This document shows positions 25,872-34,732 of a stretch of DNA of 64,000 nt, one piece after another (the stretch's first letter is position 1; every line of letters starts with the position of its first letter). Origin of the DNA: Litoreibacter albidus. Lineage in GTDB: Bacteria > Pseudomonadota > Alphaproteobacteria > Rhodobacterales > Rhodobacteraceae. Below the pieces are notes generated by a model. The model saw only the letters and a list, made by a program, of their open reading frames with translations. It made no database searches and was not told where the DNA came from. The translations under genes and the position numbers were made by a program. The stretch is from positions 1 to 64,000 of the forward strand of contig NZ_FNOI01000005.1 in assembly GCF_900107015.1 (NCBI RefSeq), given 5' to 3'.

Positions 25872-26159
25872 TCAGCTTTCGTTTCCGTTTAGCCGATCTC
25901 GTAGCAGCTTGCCGGTCTTGAAGAAAGGCACATGCTTCTCTTCCACGTGAACGCTCTCTCCGGTGCGCGGGTTGCGGCCGGTGCGGGCGTCGCGTTTCTT
26001 GACCGAGAACGCGCCAAAGCCGCGCAGTTCCACACGGTTGCCCGAGGCGACGGCGTCGACGACTTCTTCAAAGATGGTGTTCACAATGCGCTCCACGTCC
26101 CTTTGGTACAGGTGCGGGTTTTCGTCTGCGATCTTCTGGATCAGCTCGGAGCGTATCAT
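25872..26159 (-). CDS. ihfB: Integration host factor beta subunit
   Basis: The 95-residue HU/IHF-fold DNA-bending protein shows the conserved [18 protein letters not shown] beta-arm, whose Pro intercalates into DNA. The ATG at 26159 ([10 protein letters not shown]) has a strong GGGGAGGAT site; the 55-codon frame upstream is not coding. It pairs with IhfA coded elsewhere. Confidence 0.96.
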   Translation of the reverse strand: MIRSELIQKIADENPHLYQRDVERIVNTIFEEVVDAVASGNRVELRGFGAFSVKKRDARTGRNPRTGESVHVEEKHVPFFKTGKLLRDRLNGNES

Positions 26160-26512
26160 CAAATATCCTCCCCAGGACTTTGTTTCATGTCGCGGGTGGC
26201 GACCGCGGTTTGGCAAACTATAGGACGAATAATCCAAGCGAGGGAAGTGTTTAGACGCGCAGCCGCCCCAGAAGTCGGTGAAATCTAGCGTGAAATCGAC
26301 CGAACGCCGCCCATGTGCAGCCACTGGAACAGCCCCGCATGCAGGCTGCCGGTTTTTTGGGCGGTGAGGTCTCCGCGTCGATTCGCCCCCTCCCGACGCT
26401 ATCCACGGAACGCGGTCACAAAAATTACGCCAGCCTGAAACTTCCCAGCCTGCCTGCCCGTGTCTTGATCATCGCACGGCAAAACGCCTGCGACGTTTTA
26501 AAGGAATGACCT
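26160..26512. other. Divergent intergenic region between ihfB and the fasciclin gene
   Basis: About 350 bases should hold the two divergent promoters. A short inverted repeat, AAAACG (26481-26486) and CGTTTT (26494-26499), lies just upstream of the ribosome binding site of the fasciclin gene. No additional gene is supported. Confidence 0.4.
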
Positions 26513-27079
26513 ATGACATTTGCGAAATCCCTCCTCACCGCCACCGCCTTGCTTGCCACCTCCGCTGCGGCTTTTGCCGATGGCCATTCCGCCAAGAACC
26601 CCATGGTTGGCGGGGCAGAGATGTTTGCGGAAAAGAACATTGTGGAAAACGCCGTCAACTCCGCCGACCACACCACGCTGGTGGCCGCCGTTAAGGCCGC
26701 GGGCCTTGTGGACACGCTGGCAGGGGACGGCCCCTTCACCGTCTTCGCCCCCACCAACGCCGCCTTCGACGCGTTGCCGGACGGCACAGTGGAAACCCTG
26801 CTCAAGCCGGAAAACAAAGATCTGCTGACAACGATCCTGACCTGCCACGTCGTGGGCAAGGCCGTGATGGCCGACGCGATGCAGGGCATGATCAAGGACG
26901 ACGGCGGCAAGCACCCCGTGCCAACGCTGGGCGGCTGCACGTTGCAGGCGACTTATGTGGACGGCGTGATGATGCTGGAAGATGAGAACGGCACGATGGC
27001 CAAGGTGACGATTGCGGATGTGAAGCAATCCAACGGCGTGATCCACGTCATCGACGCGGTGTTGACGCCTAAGTCGTAA
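26513..27079 (+). CDS. Secreted fasciclin-domain protein
   Basis: The 188-residue protein has a Sec signal peptide (cut near AAFADGHS). One fasciclin (FAS1/beta-Ig-h3) domain covers about residues 45-185, with the two conserved boxes FTVFAPTNAAFDALP and NGVIHVIDAVLTP. FAS1 proteins mediate adhesion or stress tolerance at the cell surface. AAAGGA is found ten bases upstream. It sits between ihfB and rpsA, breaking an otherwise conserved gene order, and shares a bidirectional terminator with rpsA. Confidence 0.93.
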   Translation: MTFAKSLLTATALLATSAAAFADGHSAKNPMVGGAEMFAEKNIVENAVNSADHTTLVAAVKAAGLVDTLAGDGPFTVFAPTNAAFDALPDGTVETLLKPENKDLLTTILTCHVVGKAVMADAMQGMIKDDGGKHPVPTLGGCTLQATYVDGVMMLEDENGTMAKVTIADVKQSNGVIHVIDAVLTPKS

Positions 27080-27098
27080 ACCTCTCGCCGCAAACGAA

Positions 27099-27131
27099 AA
27101 AGGCCCCGCCAATCTGGCGGGGCCTTTCTTG
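27099..27131. terminator. Bidirectional terminator between the fasciclin gene and rpsA
   Basis: A 12-bp perfect stem (AAAGGCCCCGCC/GGCGGGGCCTTT) with loop AATCT lies between the two convergent stops. It has T-runs on both strands. Confidence 0.92.
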
Positions 27132-27148
27132 TTTCAAAGGTCGAAAGC

Positions 27149-28828
27149 TTAGGAGTCGTCGGACTTCAGAGCTGCACCAAGGATATCGCCCAAGGATGCG
27201 CCGGAGTCGGAGGAGCCATACTGCTCGACTGCTTCTTTCTCTTCAGCAATCTCGCGTGCTTTGATGGACAGACCCAAACGGCGGGTTTTCGCGTCCACGT
27301 TGGTCACACGTACGTCCAGCTTGTCGCCAACGCCGAAGCGCTCTGGGCGTTGCTCTGCACGGTCACGCGACAGGTCGGAGCGACGGATGAAGGATTTCGC
27401 GCCTTCATATTCGACTTCGATGCCGCCATCTTCGATGGATGTGACTTCAACTGTGATGATGGAGCCGCGCTTAACGCCGTCCACTGCTGTGTCGAAGGAG
27501 CCGTCCATAGCTTTGATCGAGAGCGAGATGCGCTCTTTCTCAACGTCCACTTCGGTGACAACGGCTTTAACCATGTCGCCTTTGCGGAAGTCGCCAAGGG
27601 CGTCTTCGCCACGGCCATCCCAAGTGATGTCGGACAGGTGAACCATGCCGTCGATGTCGTTCTCGAGGCCAACGAACAGACCGAATTCGGTGATGTTCTT
27701 GACTTCGCCTTCGATCTCTTTGCCGACAGGGTTGTTCTCTGCGAACACTTCCCATGGGTTGCGCTGTGTCTGCTTGAGACCCAGGGAAACGCGGCGCTTG
27801 GCGCTGTCGATTTCCAGAACCATGACTTCGACTTCTTGCGACGTAGACACGATTTTGCCCGGGTGTACGTTCTTCTTGGTCCAGGACATCTCGGAGACGT
27901 GGACAAGACCTTCAACACCTGGCTCCAGCTCAACAAATGCGCCGTAATCGGTGATGTTGGTAACGCGGCCCTGATGCGTGGAATCCAGAGCGTATTTCGC
28001 GGCAACTTCGCCCCATGGATCGTCCTGCAGCTGCTTCATGCCGAGGGAGATACGGTGGGTCTCTTTGTTGATCTTGATGACCTGAACCTTGACGGTTTCG
28101 CCGATTGTCAGGATCTCGCGTGGGTCGTTGACGCGGCGCCATGCCATGTCGGTGACGTGCAGCAGGCCGTCTACGCCGCCAAGGTCGACGAATGCGCCGT
28201 ACTCGGTGATGTTTTTGACCACACCGTCAACAGCTTGACCTTCGGTAAGGTTGCCGATGACTTCTGCACGCTGTTCAGCACGCGATTCTTCCAAGATGGC
28301 GCGGCGGGACACAACGATGTTGCCACGGCGACGGTCCATTTTCAGGATTTGGAACGGCTGTTTCAGACCCATCAGCGGGCCAGCGTCGCGCACTGGGCGT
28401 ACGTCGACTTGGGAGCCGGGAAGGAACGCAACTGCGCCGCCCAGATCCACGGTGAAGCCACCTTTGACGCGACCAAAGATTGCGCCTTCGACGCGCTCTT
28501 CGTCTGCGTATGCTTTTTCCAGACGGTCCCAAGCTTCCTCGCGGCGCGCTTTGTCGCGGCTGATGGAGGCTTCGCCGCGGGCGTTCTCAACGCGGTCGAG
28601 GAATACCTCAACTTCGTCGCCCACTGCGATTTTGGCAGCTTCGCCTGGTTCAGCGAATTCTTTAATGTCGATGCGGCCTTCCATTTTGTAGCCGATATCG
28701 ATGATGGCTTGGCCGGCTTCGATCGCCAGTACTTTGCCTTTGACAACCGAACCTTCGTCCGGTGTGTCCATCTCGAAGCTCTCGTTCAAGAGGGCTTCGA
28801 ATTCTTCCATAGATGTGTTTGTAGCCAT
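27149..28828 (-). CDS. rpsA: 30S ribosomal protein S1
   Basis: The 559-residue protein is made of six S1 (OB-fold) repeats. The first two bind the ribosome; the later four carry the GAFV/GLVHVSEMSW-type RNA-binding pattern (DYGAFVELEPGVEGLVHVS, EFGLFVGLENDIDG). It is essential for translation of most mRNAs. The 200-base leader contains complementary CTTCTT/AAGAAG segments that could form a control hairpin, since S1 is known to regulate its own synthesis. cmk normally lies directly upstream; here a regulator pair and an RNA gene intervene. Confidence 0.98.
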   Translation of the reverse strand: MATNTSMEEFEALLNESFEMDTPDEGSVVKGKVLAIEAGQAIIDIGYKMEGRIDIKEFAEPGEAAKIAVGDEVEVFLDRVENARGEASISRDKARREEAWDRLEKAYADEERVEGAIFGRVKGGFTVDLGGAVAFLPGSQVDVRPVRDAGPLMGLKQPFQILKMDRRRGNIVVSRRAILEESRAEQRAEVIGNLTEGQAVDGVVKNITEYGAFVDLGGVDGLLHVTDMAWRRVNDPREILTIGETVKVQVIKINKETHRISLGMKQLQDDPWGEVAAKYALDSTHQGRVTNITDYGAFVELEPGVEGLVHVSEMSWTKKNVHPGKIVSTSQEVEVMVLEIDSAKRRVSLGLKQTQRNPWEVFAENNPVGKEIEGEVKNITEFGLFVGLENDIDGMVHLSDITWDGRGEDALGDFRKGDMVKAVVTEVDVEKERISLSIKAMDGSFDTAVDGVKRGSIITVEVTSIEDGGIEVEYEGAKSFIRRSDLSRDRAEQRPERFGVGDKLDVRVTNVDAKTRRLGLSIKAREIAEEKEAVEQYGSSDSGASLGDILGAALKSDDS

Positions 28829-29027
28829 GAGGCGTGTGTGTCCTAATCTAATGTTTATGCGGGCCGAGCGGTTGTCTCCGCCGGTCTTTGGGTTTCATGT
28901 TGGTCGTCGGGGCTTTCTTCAAAACAAGAAGGGCCGGAAAACCGACCCTGCTCGCCCTGAGACTGTTCTCGCCCCTTAGACAGCCGCGCGTATAGCCTGT
29001 GTTGGCGGGAAGAGCAAGTATATAAGG

Positions 29028-29666
29028 CTATGCCAGCACATGCCAAAAATCGAGATCGACAGTTTGCGGATCAAACATTTCAAGCAACGGAAGGCAGTCG
29101 GCGTCATTTAGGTACCCGTTGCAAATCTCGCGGGCCGCACCGGACGTCTCAACAAAGGCTATTTCCGAATAGGTCGTCTCATCCACGCGCCCCATGAAAT
29201 GCGATTTAGCCTCGCCAAACCGTGGCAGATAGGCGTTTTCGATACGGTCGGATGCGTCCATCATTTTATCCTCGGAAAACGTAGCCATATCCTTGGGATT
29301 GAAGGTTCCGAACTCAACGCATGAAAACTCGTCAGGCAGCTGCTTTGGCCCGCCCAGCAGCAGGTTTTGCGTCAACCGAATGCTGTCTGGGTCCAGCATC
29401 TCCATCAGAGCAGCCGATGACGGCGCGCGCGCGTGGGCTTGCGCCATCGCGCCGAAGGCCTCCGGATCAATCGCAAGAATAGCATCCGCGAACTCCCCCT
29501 TCAGGTTACCCAACAGGCAATGCATCGCGATACCGGGTTGGGCCGCCAAAAACTCTTGCTGCCAAACCCGTGCGGCGGCCACAAATTCCGCCGCGTCGAC
29601 CCCGCCTTTGATCCGGTATCGCGCAAATCCCATCACTGTCACGGGGCCGATGTCTTTCTTCAGCAT
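29028..29666 (-). CDS. Uncharacterised two-repeat protein, possibly a dimeric alpha/beta-barrel type
   Basis: The 212-residue protein seems to hold two similar halves (about 1-105 and 106-212). Each starts with a beta strand and contains an FVAAARVWQQEFL-like or MDASDRIENAYLP-like helix, then a CLLGNLKGEFAD-like or FMGRVDETTYSEI-like strand pair, reminiscent of dimeric alpha/beta-barrel (antibiotic-monooxygenase-like) domains. No catalytic residue can be named. The ATG at 29666 (MLKKDIG) is preferred for its AAAGGA site. A WYL-domain regulator starts divergently 73 bases away and is the probable controller. Confidence 0.65.
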   Translation of the reverse strand: MLKKDIGPVTVMGFARYRIKGGVDAAEFVAAARVWQQEFLAAQPGIAMHCLLGNLKGEFADAILAIDPEAFGAMAQAHARAPSSAALMEMLDPDSIRLTQNLLLGGPKQLPDEFSCVEFGTFNPKDMATFSEDKMMDASDRIENAYLPRFGEAKSHFMGRVDETTYSEIAFVETSGAAREICNGYLNDADCLPLLEMFDPQTVDLDFWHVLA

Positions 29667-29714
29667 TCTTTGTCCTTTCAATTCGATTGCTGAAGATGCA
29701 CTACAAGACAGGAT

Positions 29715-29729
29715 TGACAGTTTTTGTCA
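29715..29729. promoter_or_regulatory. Operator candidate for the WYL regulator
   Basis: The perfect inverted repeat TGACA, 5 bases, TGTCA lies between the divergent starts at 29666 and 29739, ten bases ahead of the regulator's ATG. The shape suits a dimeric HTH protein. Confidence 0.55.
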
Positions 29730-29738
29730 GGGGGCCGC

Positions 29739-30404
29739 ATGCGCACTATCAGGTTATTCTCGATCCTCGATAAGTTGCGCGGGCGACGCACCCCCATATC
29801 CGCTGAAACACTTGCCGAACTTTTGGATGTGTCCGTGCGGACCATCTACCGAGACATCGCGACGCTGCAATCCATGGGCGCCCCCATTCGCGGCGAGGGT
29901 GGCCTTGGCTACCAAATAGAAGCCGGCTTCTTTCTTCCGCCGCTTCACTTCGACCCCGACGAGCTGGATGCCCTAATCCTTGGCATCCGAATGGTTACCG
30001 TTCGCGGGGACGAGAAACTGGGATCAGCCGCCACCCGATTGCTTGGTAAAATTGAGGCGGTTCTGTCGGAGGGTGCGCACGCACTGAACCAGCCGCTGCT
30101 GGCCGTTGGCGCGGGCAAGAAATCTGAAACTGCATTCGGCCTGACCGCCCTCAAAGCCGCGGTGAGACGTCGCAAGAAGGTCGAGTTGAAATATCAAGAC
30201 GACCAAGGACAAGAAAGCACGCGCATCGTGCGGCCACTTGGAATTACGGCCTTTGAACTGGTTTGGGTGCTCACGGCGTGGTGTGAGCATCGCGAGGATT
30301 TCCGGAATTTCCGCTTGGACCGCATCCAATCGTTCAACGAGTTAGACGGCGGCTTTAAGCGCGAAAAAGGCAAAGAGTTCTCGGACTATCTGCGTACGCT
30401 TTAA
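29739..30404 (+). CDS. Transcriptional regulator with HTH-11 and WYL domains (YafY type)
   Basis: The 221-residue protein has an N-terminal winged helix (residues about 5-60, LAELLDVSVRTIYRDIATLQ) and a ligand-binding WYL domain (about 135-215) in which the signature reads LVWVLTAWCE and FRLDRI. WYL regulators often sense nucleic-acid fragments or small ligands and repress a neighbouring gene. The divergent two-repeat gene is the obvious target. A ribosome binding site is GGGGG before the ATG at 29739. Confidence 0.85.
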   Translation: MRTIRLFSILDKLRGRRTPISAETLAELLDVSVRTIYRDIATLQSMGAPIRGEGGLGYQIEAGFFLPPLHFDPDELDALILGIRMVTVRGDEKLGSAATRLLGKIEAVLSEGAHALNQPLLAVGAGKKSETAFGLTALKAAVRRRKKVELKYQDDQGQESTRIVRPLGITAFELVWVLTAWCEHREDFRNFRLDRIQSFNELDGGFKREKGKEFSDYLRTL

Positions 30405-30499
30405 GGGAACCCAGCTATTAAGCACCGCCAGCAAGAAGCCGGAAACCTGCGCGCCCACCGAACGCCCCCGCTACCAAAGCTTAACACCCCCGCCCTATA

Positions 30500-30660
30500 C
30501 CCTGTCCTCGGTTAACCAAACGTGGGGTGCTCTCAACGCCTCATTTTCGATCTGTGGTCCATGGCCCCAATTGGGGCTTCCCGTGACCGCCGGCACTCAA
30601 AGGGGGATAAAATCCCCGAAGGGATGCAGGGTAACGCCTGCAAGCAAGAGGACCGCAGCC
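30500..30660 (+). ncRNA. Probable structured RNA, 6S (SsrS)-like
   Basis: No coding frame is credible, yet the segment is rich in complementary blocks. A closing stem pairs GTCCTC (30504-30509) with GAGGAC (30648-30653). An internal long hairpin contains CCCCAATTGGGG closed by GGTC/GACC. GGGGATAAAATCCCC forms a hairpin, and GCAGGGTAACGCCTGC another near the 3' side. A long rod closed at the ends, CCTCGGTT on the 5' side and GGGTAACGCCTGC on the 3' side resemble 6S RNA, which sequesters RNA polymerase in stationary phase. It converges with cmk. The class and both ends are inferred by eye. Confidence 0.45.
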
Positions 30661-30687
30661 CGAATTGGGCGGCCGCCTATCTAGTAT

Positions 30688-31308
30688 TCAGACAGAGACA
30701 TGCTTCAGCCGCGCCCGAATCTCATCGGTCGCGGCCGCAACTGCGGCCTCTATCGACATGTCGGACGTATCAATCACCACGGCATCCGCCGCCGCCGCCA
30801 AAGGGGCCGCCTCGCGTTCGCTGTCGCGGGCGTCGCGCACTTGCAGGTCGTGCAGCACGCCCTCGCGGGTGACGTCATGCCCGTTGCCGGACAACTCCAG
30901 ATAGCGCCGCTCCGCACGGACCCTGTCGGAGGCGGTGACGAAGAGCTTCACATCCGCATCCACACAGATCACCGTGCCAATGTCGCGCCCGTCCAGCACC
31001 GCGCCGCCCTCGCGCCGCGCAAAGTCGCGTTGGAACTGAACCAGTGCCGCGCGCACCTCTGGCAGCGCCGCCACCTTGCTGGCCGCTTGCGCCACCGCCG
31101 TGGTGCGCAGGTCATCACGGGCCATGTCATCCGGCGTCAGGCTTTTGGCCGCCTCCACCGGATCGGCCCCCGCCAGCACCCGCGCCCCCGTGGCGCGGTA
31201 GAGCAGCCCTGTGTCCAAATGCGCAAAGCCGAATTCAGCCGCCACGCGCTTGGACACCGTGCCTTTCCCCGCCGCAGCGGGGCCGTCGATTGCGACTGTG
31301 AAGTTCAT
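30688..31308 (-). CDS. cmk: Cytidylate kinase
   Basis: The 206-residue kinase phosphorylates CMP and dCMP. The P-loop is GPAAAGKGT (residues 8-16). The CMP-binding segment includes LDTGLLYRA and LDGRDIGTV, and the lid Arg residues are in RAERRYLEL and [12 protein letters not shown]. It lies 26 bases downstream of the uncharacterised gene at 31335-31916 and is probably in one operon with aroA. Confidence 0.97.
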   Translation of the reverse strand: MNFTVAIDGPAAAGKGTVSKRVAAEFGFAHLDTGLLYRATGARVLAGADPVEAAKSLTPDDMARDDLRTTAVAQAASKVAALPEVRAALVQFQRDFARREGGAVLDGRDIGTVICVDADVKLFVTASDRVRAERRYLELSGNGHDVTREGVLHDLQVRDARDSEREAAPLAAAADAVVIDTSDMSIEAAVAAATDEIRARLKHVSV

Positions 31309-31334
31309 TCGGGGGCAGCCTCCTTCAGGCGTGG

Positions 31335-31916
31335 TTAAGCGCCGAAGGCAATCGGCTCACTCATCGCGACATCATCGCCGCCCGCGACTCGCTGAGCCAG
31401 CGCACTTGGCTTGGCATCAAAGTCATAGGCGTCGTCGGCGTGCAGGGCCGCGTCCATCAACCCCTCCACGGAGGTAATCGTCGCCCCGCCCTGCTCCGCA
31501 TCGCTGAGCATGATGCGCAGGCCTTGAATGGCGTTGTCGGCTTTGACACCAACCAGCGCCACTTGGCCACCGCCGGTTTTCACCGCCAGCTCCACCATCG
31601 CCATTTTGCAGCCGCTTTCCGGCAGTGCCGCAGGCAGCGCGCCCGGATACGGATCACCCGCGATCAAACGGCCGGGCTGGATATCCATCGCCTTCACTGG
31701 GCCAAGGTTGATCGGGGCGTCAAAATCACCTTCCTCGAAGTCATCCAGAAGGGCGGCGCGGCGCAGCAAAAGCAGCTCGGTGCCTTCTTGGTCAAACGCC
31801 ATCATCAGCGTCGCCAAAAACTGCGCGATATTGTCGGAGTGACCTACAAAAATGCGCGAGTTGGCGTCCAAATCGCCCTCGCCTGCCGTCACAACACTCG
31901 CAAAATACTTCTGCAT
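31335..31916 (-). CDS. Uncharacterised protein between aroA and cmk
   Basis: The 193-residue acidic protein begins [17 protein letters not shown] and contains [19 protein letters not shown] and [14 protein letters not shown], but I recognise no family, signal peptide or membrane segment. It starts five bases after the aroA stop, so it is translated with aroA. Its position in a core operon and normal codon use argue that it is a real gene. Confidence 0.7.
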   Translation of the reverse strand: MQKYFASVVTAGEGDLDANSRIFVGHSDNIAQFLATLMMAFDQEGTELLLLRRAALLDDFEEGDFDAPINLGPVKAMDIQPGRLIAGDPYPGALPAALPESGCKMAMVELAVKTGGGQVALVGVKADNAIQGLRIMLSDAEQGGATITSVEGLMDAALHADDAYDFDAKPSALAQRVAGGDDVAMSEPIAFGA

Positions 31917-31921
31917 AATTT

Positions 31922-33268
31922 CTAGTCCCTTGTAATGTTTGCGCCCAAATCGCGCATCAAATCCTCAAAAATCGGGAAGGACGTCGCAATCGGCCCCCCA
32001 TCGTCAATATGAACCGGTTTTTCAGTGCCCAGCCCCAGCACCATGAACGACATCGCAATGCGATGATCCAGATGCGTGGCACAGGTGCCGCCCCCCGGAA
32101 CGCCGCCCGCGCCCATGCCGTGAACGATAAAGGTATCTTCGTCTTCTTCAATAGTCACGCCGCAGGCTTCCAGCCCGCGCGCCATCGCATCAATGCGGTC
32201 GCTTTCCTTCACCCGCAATTCCTTGACGCCGCGCATGACGGTTTTGCCCGTCGCGAAGGCCGCCACGACCGAGAGCACCGGATATTCGTCGATCATCGAC
32301 GCCGCGCGCTCCGGCGGCACTTCGATGCCCTTCATATTGTCGGAGAACTTGGCGCGCAGGTCCGCCACAGGCTCCCCGCCTTCTTCGCGCATGTTCTCGA
32401 ATGTCAGGTCCGCGCCCATCTCTTGCAAGGTGGTGAACAGGCCCGCGCGGGTCGGGTTCAGCCCGATGCCCGGCACCAGCACCTCAGAGCCTTGCGCGAC
32501 GATCCCCGCGCAGACTGGGAACGCGGCGGAGGATGGGTCGCGCGGCACCGTGATGGTTTGCGGCTTGAGTTCCGGCTGGCCTTGCAGCGTAATCACGCGG
32601 CCCTCGCTGGTGTCCTCGACGCTCAGGTTTGCGCCGAAGCCTGTCAGCATCCGCTCCGAATGGTCGCGGGTGGCTTCTTTCTCGATCACCACGGTTTCGC
32701 CCGCGGCATTCAGCCCCGCCAGCAGCACGGCAGATTTCACCTGCGCCGAGGGCATGGGCACGGTGTAGCGCACAGGCGCCGCGTCTTGTGCGCCCACAAT
32801 CGTCATCGGCAACCGCCCGTTTTTGCGGCCATAGCTTTGCGTGCCGAACAGCGCCAACGGGTCGGTGATCCGCCCCATGGGGCGGCCATTCAAGGATGCG
32901 TCGCCAGTAAATGTCGCGGTGATCGGGGAGGTCGCCATGGCGCCCATGATCAGCCGCACGCCGGTCCCTGAGTTGCCGCAGTCGATCACTTGGTCCGGCT
33001 CCGCAAAGCCGCCGACGCCGACGCCGTGCACCGACCAGTTGCCGCCGCCGTGGTTGATCACCCCGGCCCCGAACGCCTGCATCGCGCGGCCCGTGTCCAG
33101 TACGTCTTGGCCCTCCAGCAGGCCGGACACCTTGGTCTCCCCCACCGCCATAGCGCCCAGAATAAGCGAGCGATGCGAGATGGATTTATCCCCGGGCACA
33201 TGCGCCTCACCAGATAAAGCGCCACAAGCGCGGGAGGTCATTGGGATAGGGTCACCGTGGCCGGACAT
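31922..33268 (-). CDS. aroA: 3-phosphoshikimate 1-carboxyvinyltransferase (EPSP synthase), class II type
   Basis: The 448-residue enzyme adds enolpyruvate from PEP to shikimate 3-phosphate. All four sequence marks used for class II EPSP synthases are visible: GDKSIS, SAQVK, RDHSE and NPTR, together with KESDRI and the catalytic Asp in IDEYPVLS. At the glyphosate-contact loop it reads NSGTGVRL, keeping Gly where the insensitive Agrobacterium CP4 enzyme has Ala, so tolerance is not implied. It heads the array aroA-unknown-cmk. Confidence 0.97.
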   Translation of the reverse strand: MSGHGDPIPMTSRACGALSGEAHVPGDKSISHRSLILGAMAVGETKVSGLLEGQDVLDTGRAMQAFGAGVINHGGGNWSVHGVGVGGFAEPDQVIDCGNSGTGVRLIMGAMATSPITATFTGDASLNGRPMGRITDPLALFGTQSYGRKNGRLPMTIVGAQDAAPVRYTVPMPSAQVKSAVLLAGLNAAGETVVIEKEATRDHSERMLTGFGANLSVEDTSEGRVITLQGQPELKPQTITVPRDPSSAAFPVCAGIVAQGSEVLVPGIGLNPTRAGLFTTLQEMGADLTFENMREEGGEPVADLRAKFSDNMKGIEVPPERAASMIDEYPVLSVVAAFATGKTVMRGVKELRVKESDRIDAMARGLEACGVTIEEDEDTFIVHGMGAGGVPGGGTCATHLDHRIAMSFMVLGLGTEKPVHIDDGGPIATSFPIFEDLMRDLGANITRD

Positions 33269-33624
33269 AGGGCAGATCTTTCTGGTCAGTCAAAAGCCCT
33301 GACGTGATAGCCCAGAGGCGGCGGGGGGTCCATGGTGGTTTGTGGTTGGGCGGTGATGGCTGATTTGGAGCACCTTCGCTGTAGCCATCTGGGGCGAAGG
33401 GAAGCTATGCGGACAAAGTTGGCTTTCGCTGAGGCGGCGCTAAGGTCTGCTCTCGTCGATAGACAATCAGAAGCCCACGTGTCACTAAAGGTGCATGAAA
33501 ATCTTCGTTCAAAACTTTGGTCGACAAGACCAAAATCGAATTACCTACCCGGTCTGAAAACCGGGCCGGGCTAACTCGTATTTGAACGTCAACTGCGCAC
33601 GCCGCGCTGAACAAGGTTATTCAT
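33269..33624. other. Intergenic region upstream of aroA and of the P-loop protein gene
   Basis: About 350 bases lie between the divergent starts. Base composition falls towards the P-loop gene. I see no gene, repeat or clear hairpin; promoters for both directions are expected here. Confidence 0.4.
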
Positions 33625-34128
33625 ATGTCCTCGACAACACCAACTCTGCACTTTCTGTGCGGAAAAATCGCTTCTGGAAAATCCACTCTGACTGCCCAGC
33701 TTAGCCGCACGGCTGGAACCATTGTGATTGCTGAGGACGAGTGGCTGAATGGTCTTTTTTCTGAAGAAATGGCATCGATTTCGGACTACATGCGGTACAT
33801 GTCGAAGTTTCGCGAGGTCATGGGACCACACGTCGTCTCATTGCTAAATGAGGGAATTTCAGTCGTTTTGGACTTCCAAGCCAATACGATTGCTTCGCGT
33901 GATTGGATGCGGAGCATCTTGGAACAGACAAAGGCTGCACACAAACTTCACGTGTTAGATGTACCCGACGAAGTCTGTATCGCACGACTTCATGCTCGCA
34001 ATGCGCAGGGTGATCATCCGTTTACGGCAACAGAAGAGCAATTCCGACAGATTTCGAAACACTTCGTTGCTCCTTCACCCGAGGAAGGATTCAATATGGT
34101 GATGCATAATGTTGACACGAAACCCTGA
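33625..34128 (+). CDS. Small P-loop kinase-like protein (AAA_33 / zeta-toxin-like fold)
   Basis: The 167-residue protein has a Walker A at about residues 13-20 (GKIASGKST), an Asp-rich segment EDEWLNGLF that matches the catalytic-acid position of nucleotide and small-molecule kinases, and a late LHVLDVPDEVCIARLHARN lid region. Proteins of this type phosphorylate antibiotics, sugars or nucleotides; zeta toxins phosphorylate UDP-GlcNAc. No antitoxin gene is adjacent. Codon use and AT content differ from the flanking core genes, pointing to acquisition. Function is not assigned. Confidence 0.75.
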   Translation: MSSTTPTLHFLCGKIASGKSTLTAQLSRTAGTIVIAEDEWLNGLFSEEMASISDYMRYMSKFREVMGPHVVSLLNEGISVVLDFQANTIASRDWMRSILEQTKAAHKLHVLDVPDEVCIARLHARNAQGDHPFTATEEQFRQISKHFVAPSPEEGFNMVMHNVDTKP

Positions 34129-34261
34129 GCTAACTGGACCTTCGTTGATGGTGCAGCATTCGGCACTTTGGGCTCCAAGCAGCCCTTCCCCCCTTTCCCC
34201 TCTCCTGCACGGAATCGAGCCGAAGGAGCCGACCGTCCGGCTTGCGCTCCAACAGGTATCG

Positions 34262-34711
34262 CTAGTCTTCAATCGCGGTGATCATATCCACCCGCGTCGC
34301 GTGGCGGCCGCCTTCGAATTCGGTGCTGAGGAAGGCGTCAACGATGTCCAGCGCCAGCCCCTCGCCGATGACGCGTGCGCCCATGGACAGCATGTTGGCG
34401 TTGTTATGGGCGCGGATCATGCGGGCCGAGAACGTGTCGGAGCAGACGCCGCAGCGGATACCTTTGACCTTATTGGCCGCCATCATGATGCCCTGCCCCG
34501 TGCCGCACAGCAGAATGCCAAGCGCGCAATCGCCCGACGCCACACGCTGCGCCGCCGCTTCGCCGTGCTTGGGGTAGTGGGTGCTTTCGCTGGTCATGGG
34601 GCCGATGTCCTCGACCTCAAAGCCAAGGGTCGCCACATGCGCGGCAATGGTCTGGCGCAGCGCGATGTCGGCGTGGTCACTGGAGATAACAATGCGGGTC
34701 TTGGCAGTCAT
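34262..34711 (-). CDS. rpiB: Ribose-5-phosphate isomerase B
   Basis: The 149-residue RpiB/LacAB-family enzyme interconverts ribose 5-phosphate and ribulose 5-phosphate. Key residues are Asp-His in SSDHADIALR, the catalytic Cys in LLCGTGQGIMM, and the phosphate-binding ARMIRAHNNANML segment. It is followed upstream (same strand) by trmB with a 21-base gap. Confidence 0.94.
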   Translation of the reverse strand: MTAKTRIVISSDHADIALRQTIAAHVATLGFEVEDIGPMTSESTHYPKHGEAAAQRVASGDCALGILLCGTGQGIMMAANKVKGIRCGVCSDTFSARMIRAHNNANMLSMGARVIGEGLALDIVDAFLSTEFEGGRHATRVDMITAIED

Positions 34712-34732
34712 GGCGAGGGTATCCCTATGGGG

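Noticed and set aside
27350-28846. 498-codon open frame antisense to rpsA
   Set aside because: It is a by-product of the codon bias of rpsA; the peptide has no family pattern and the S1 repeats are on the other strand.
32009-32971. 320-codon open frame antisense to aroA
   Set aside because: It is covered by aroA with all catalytic motifs present.
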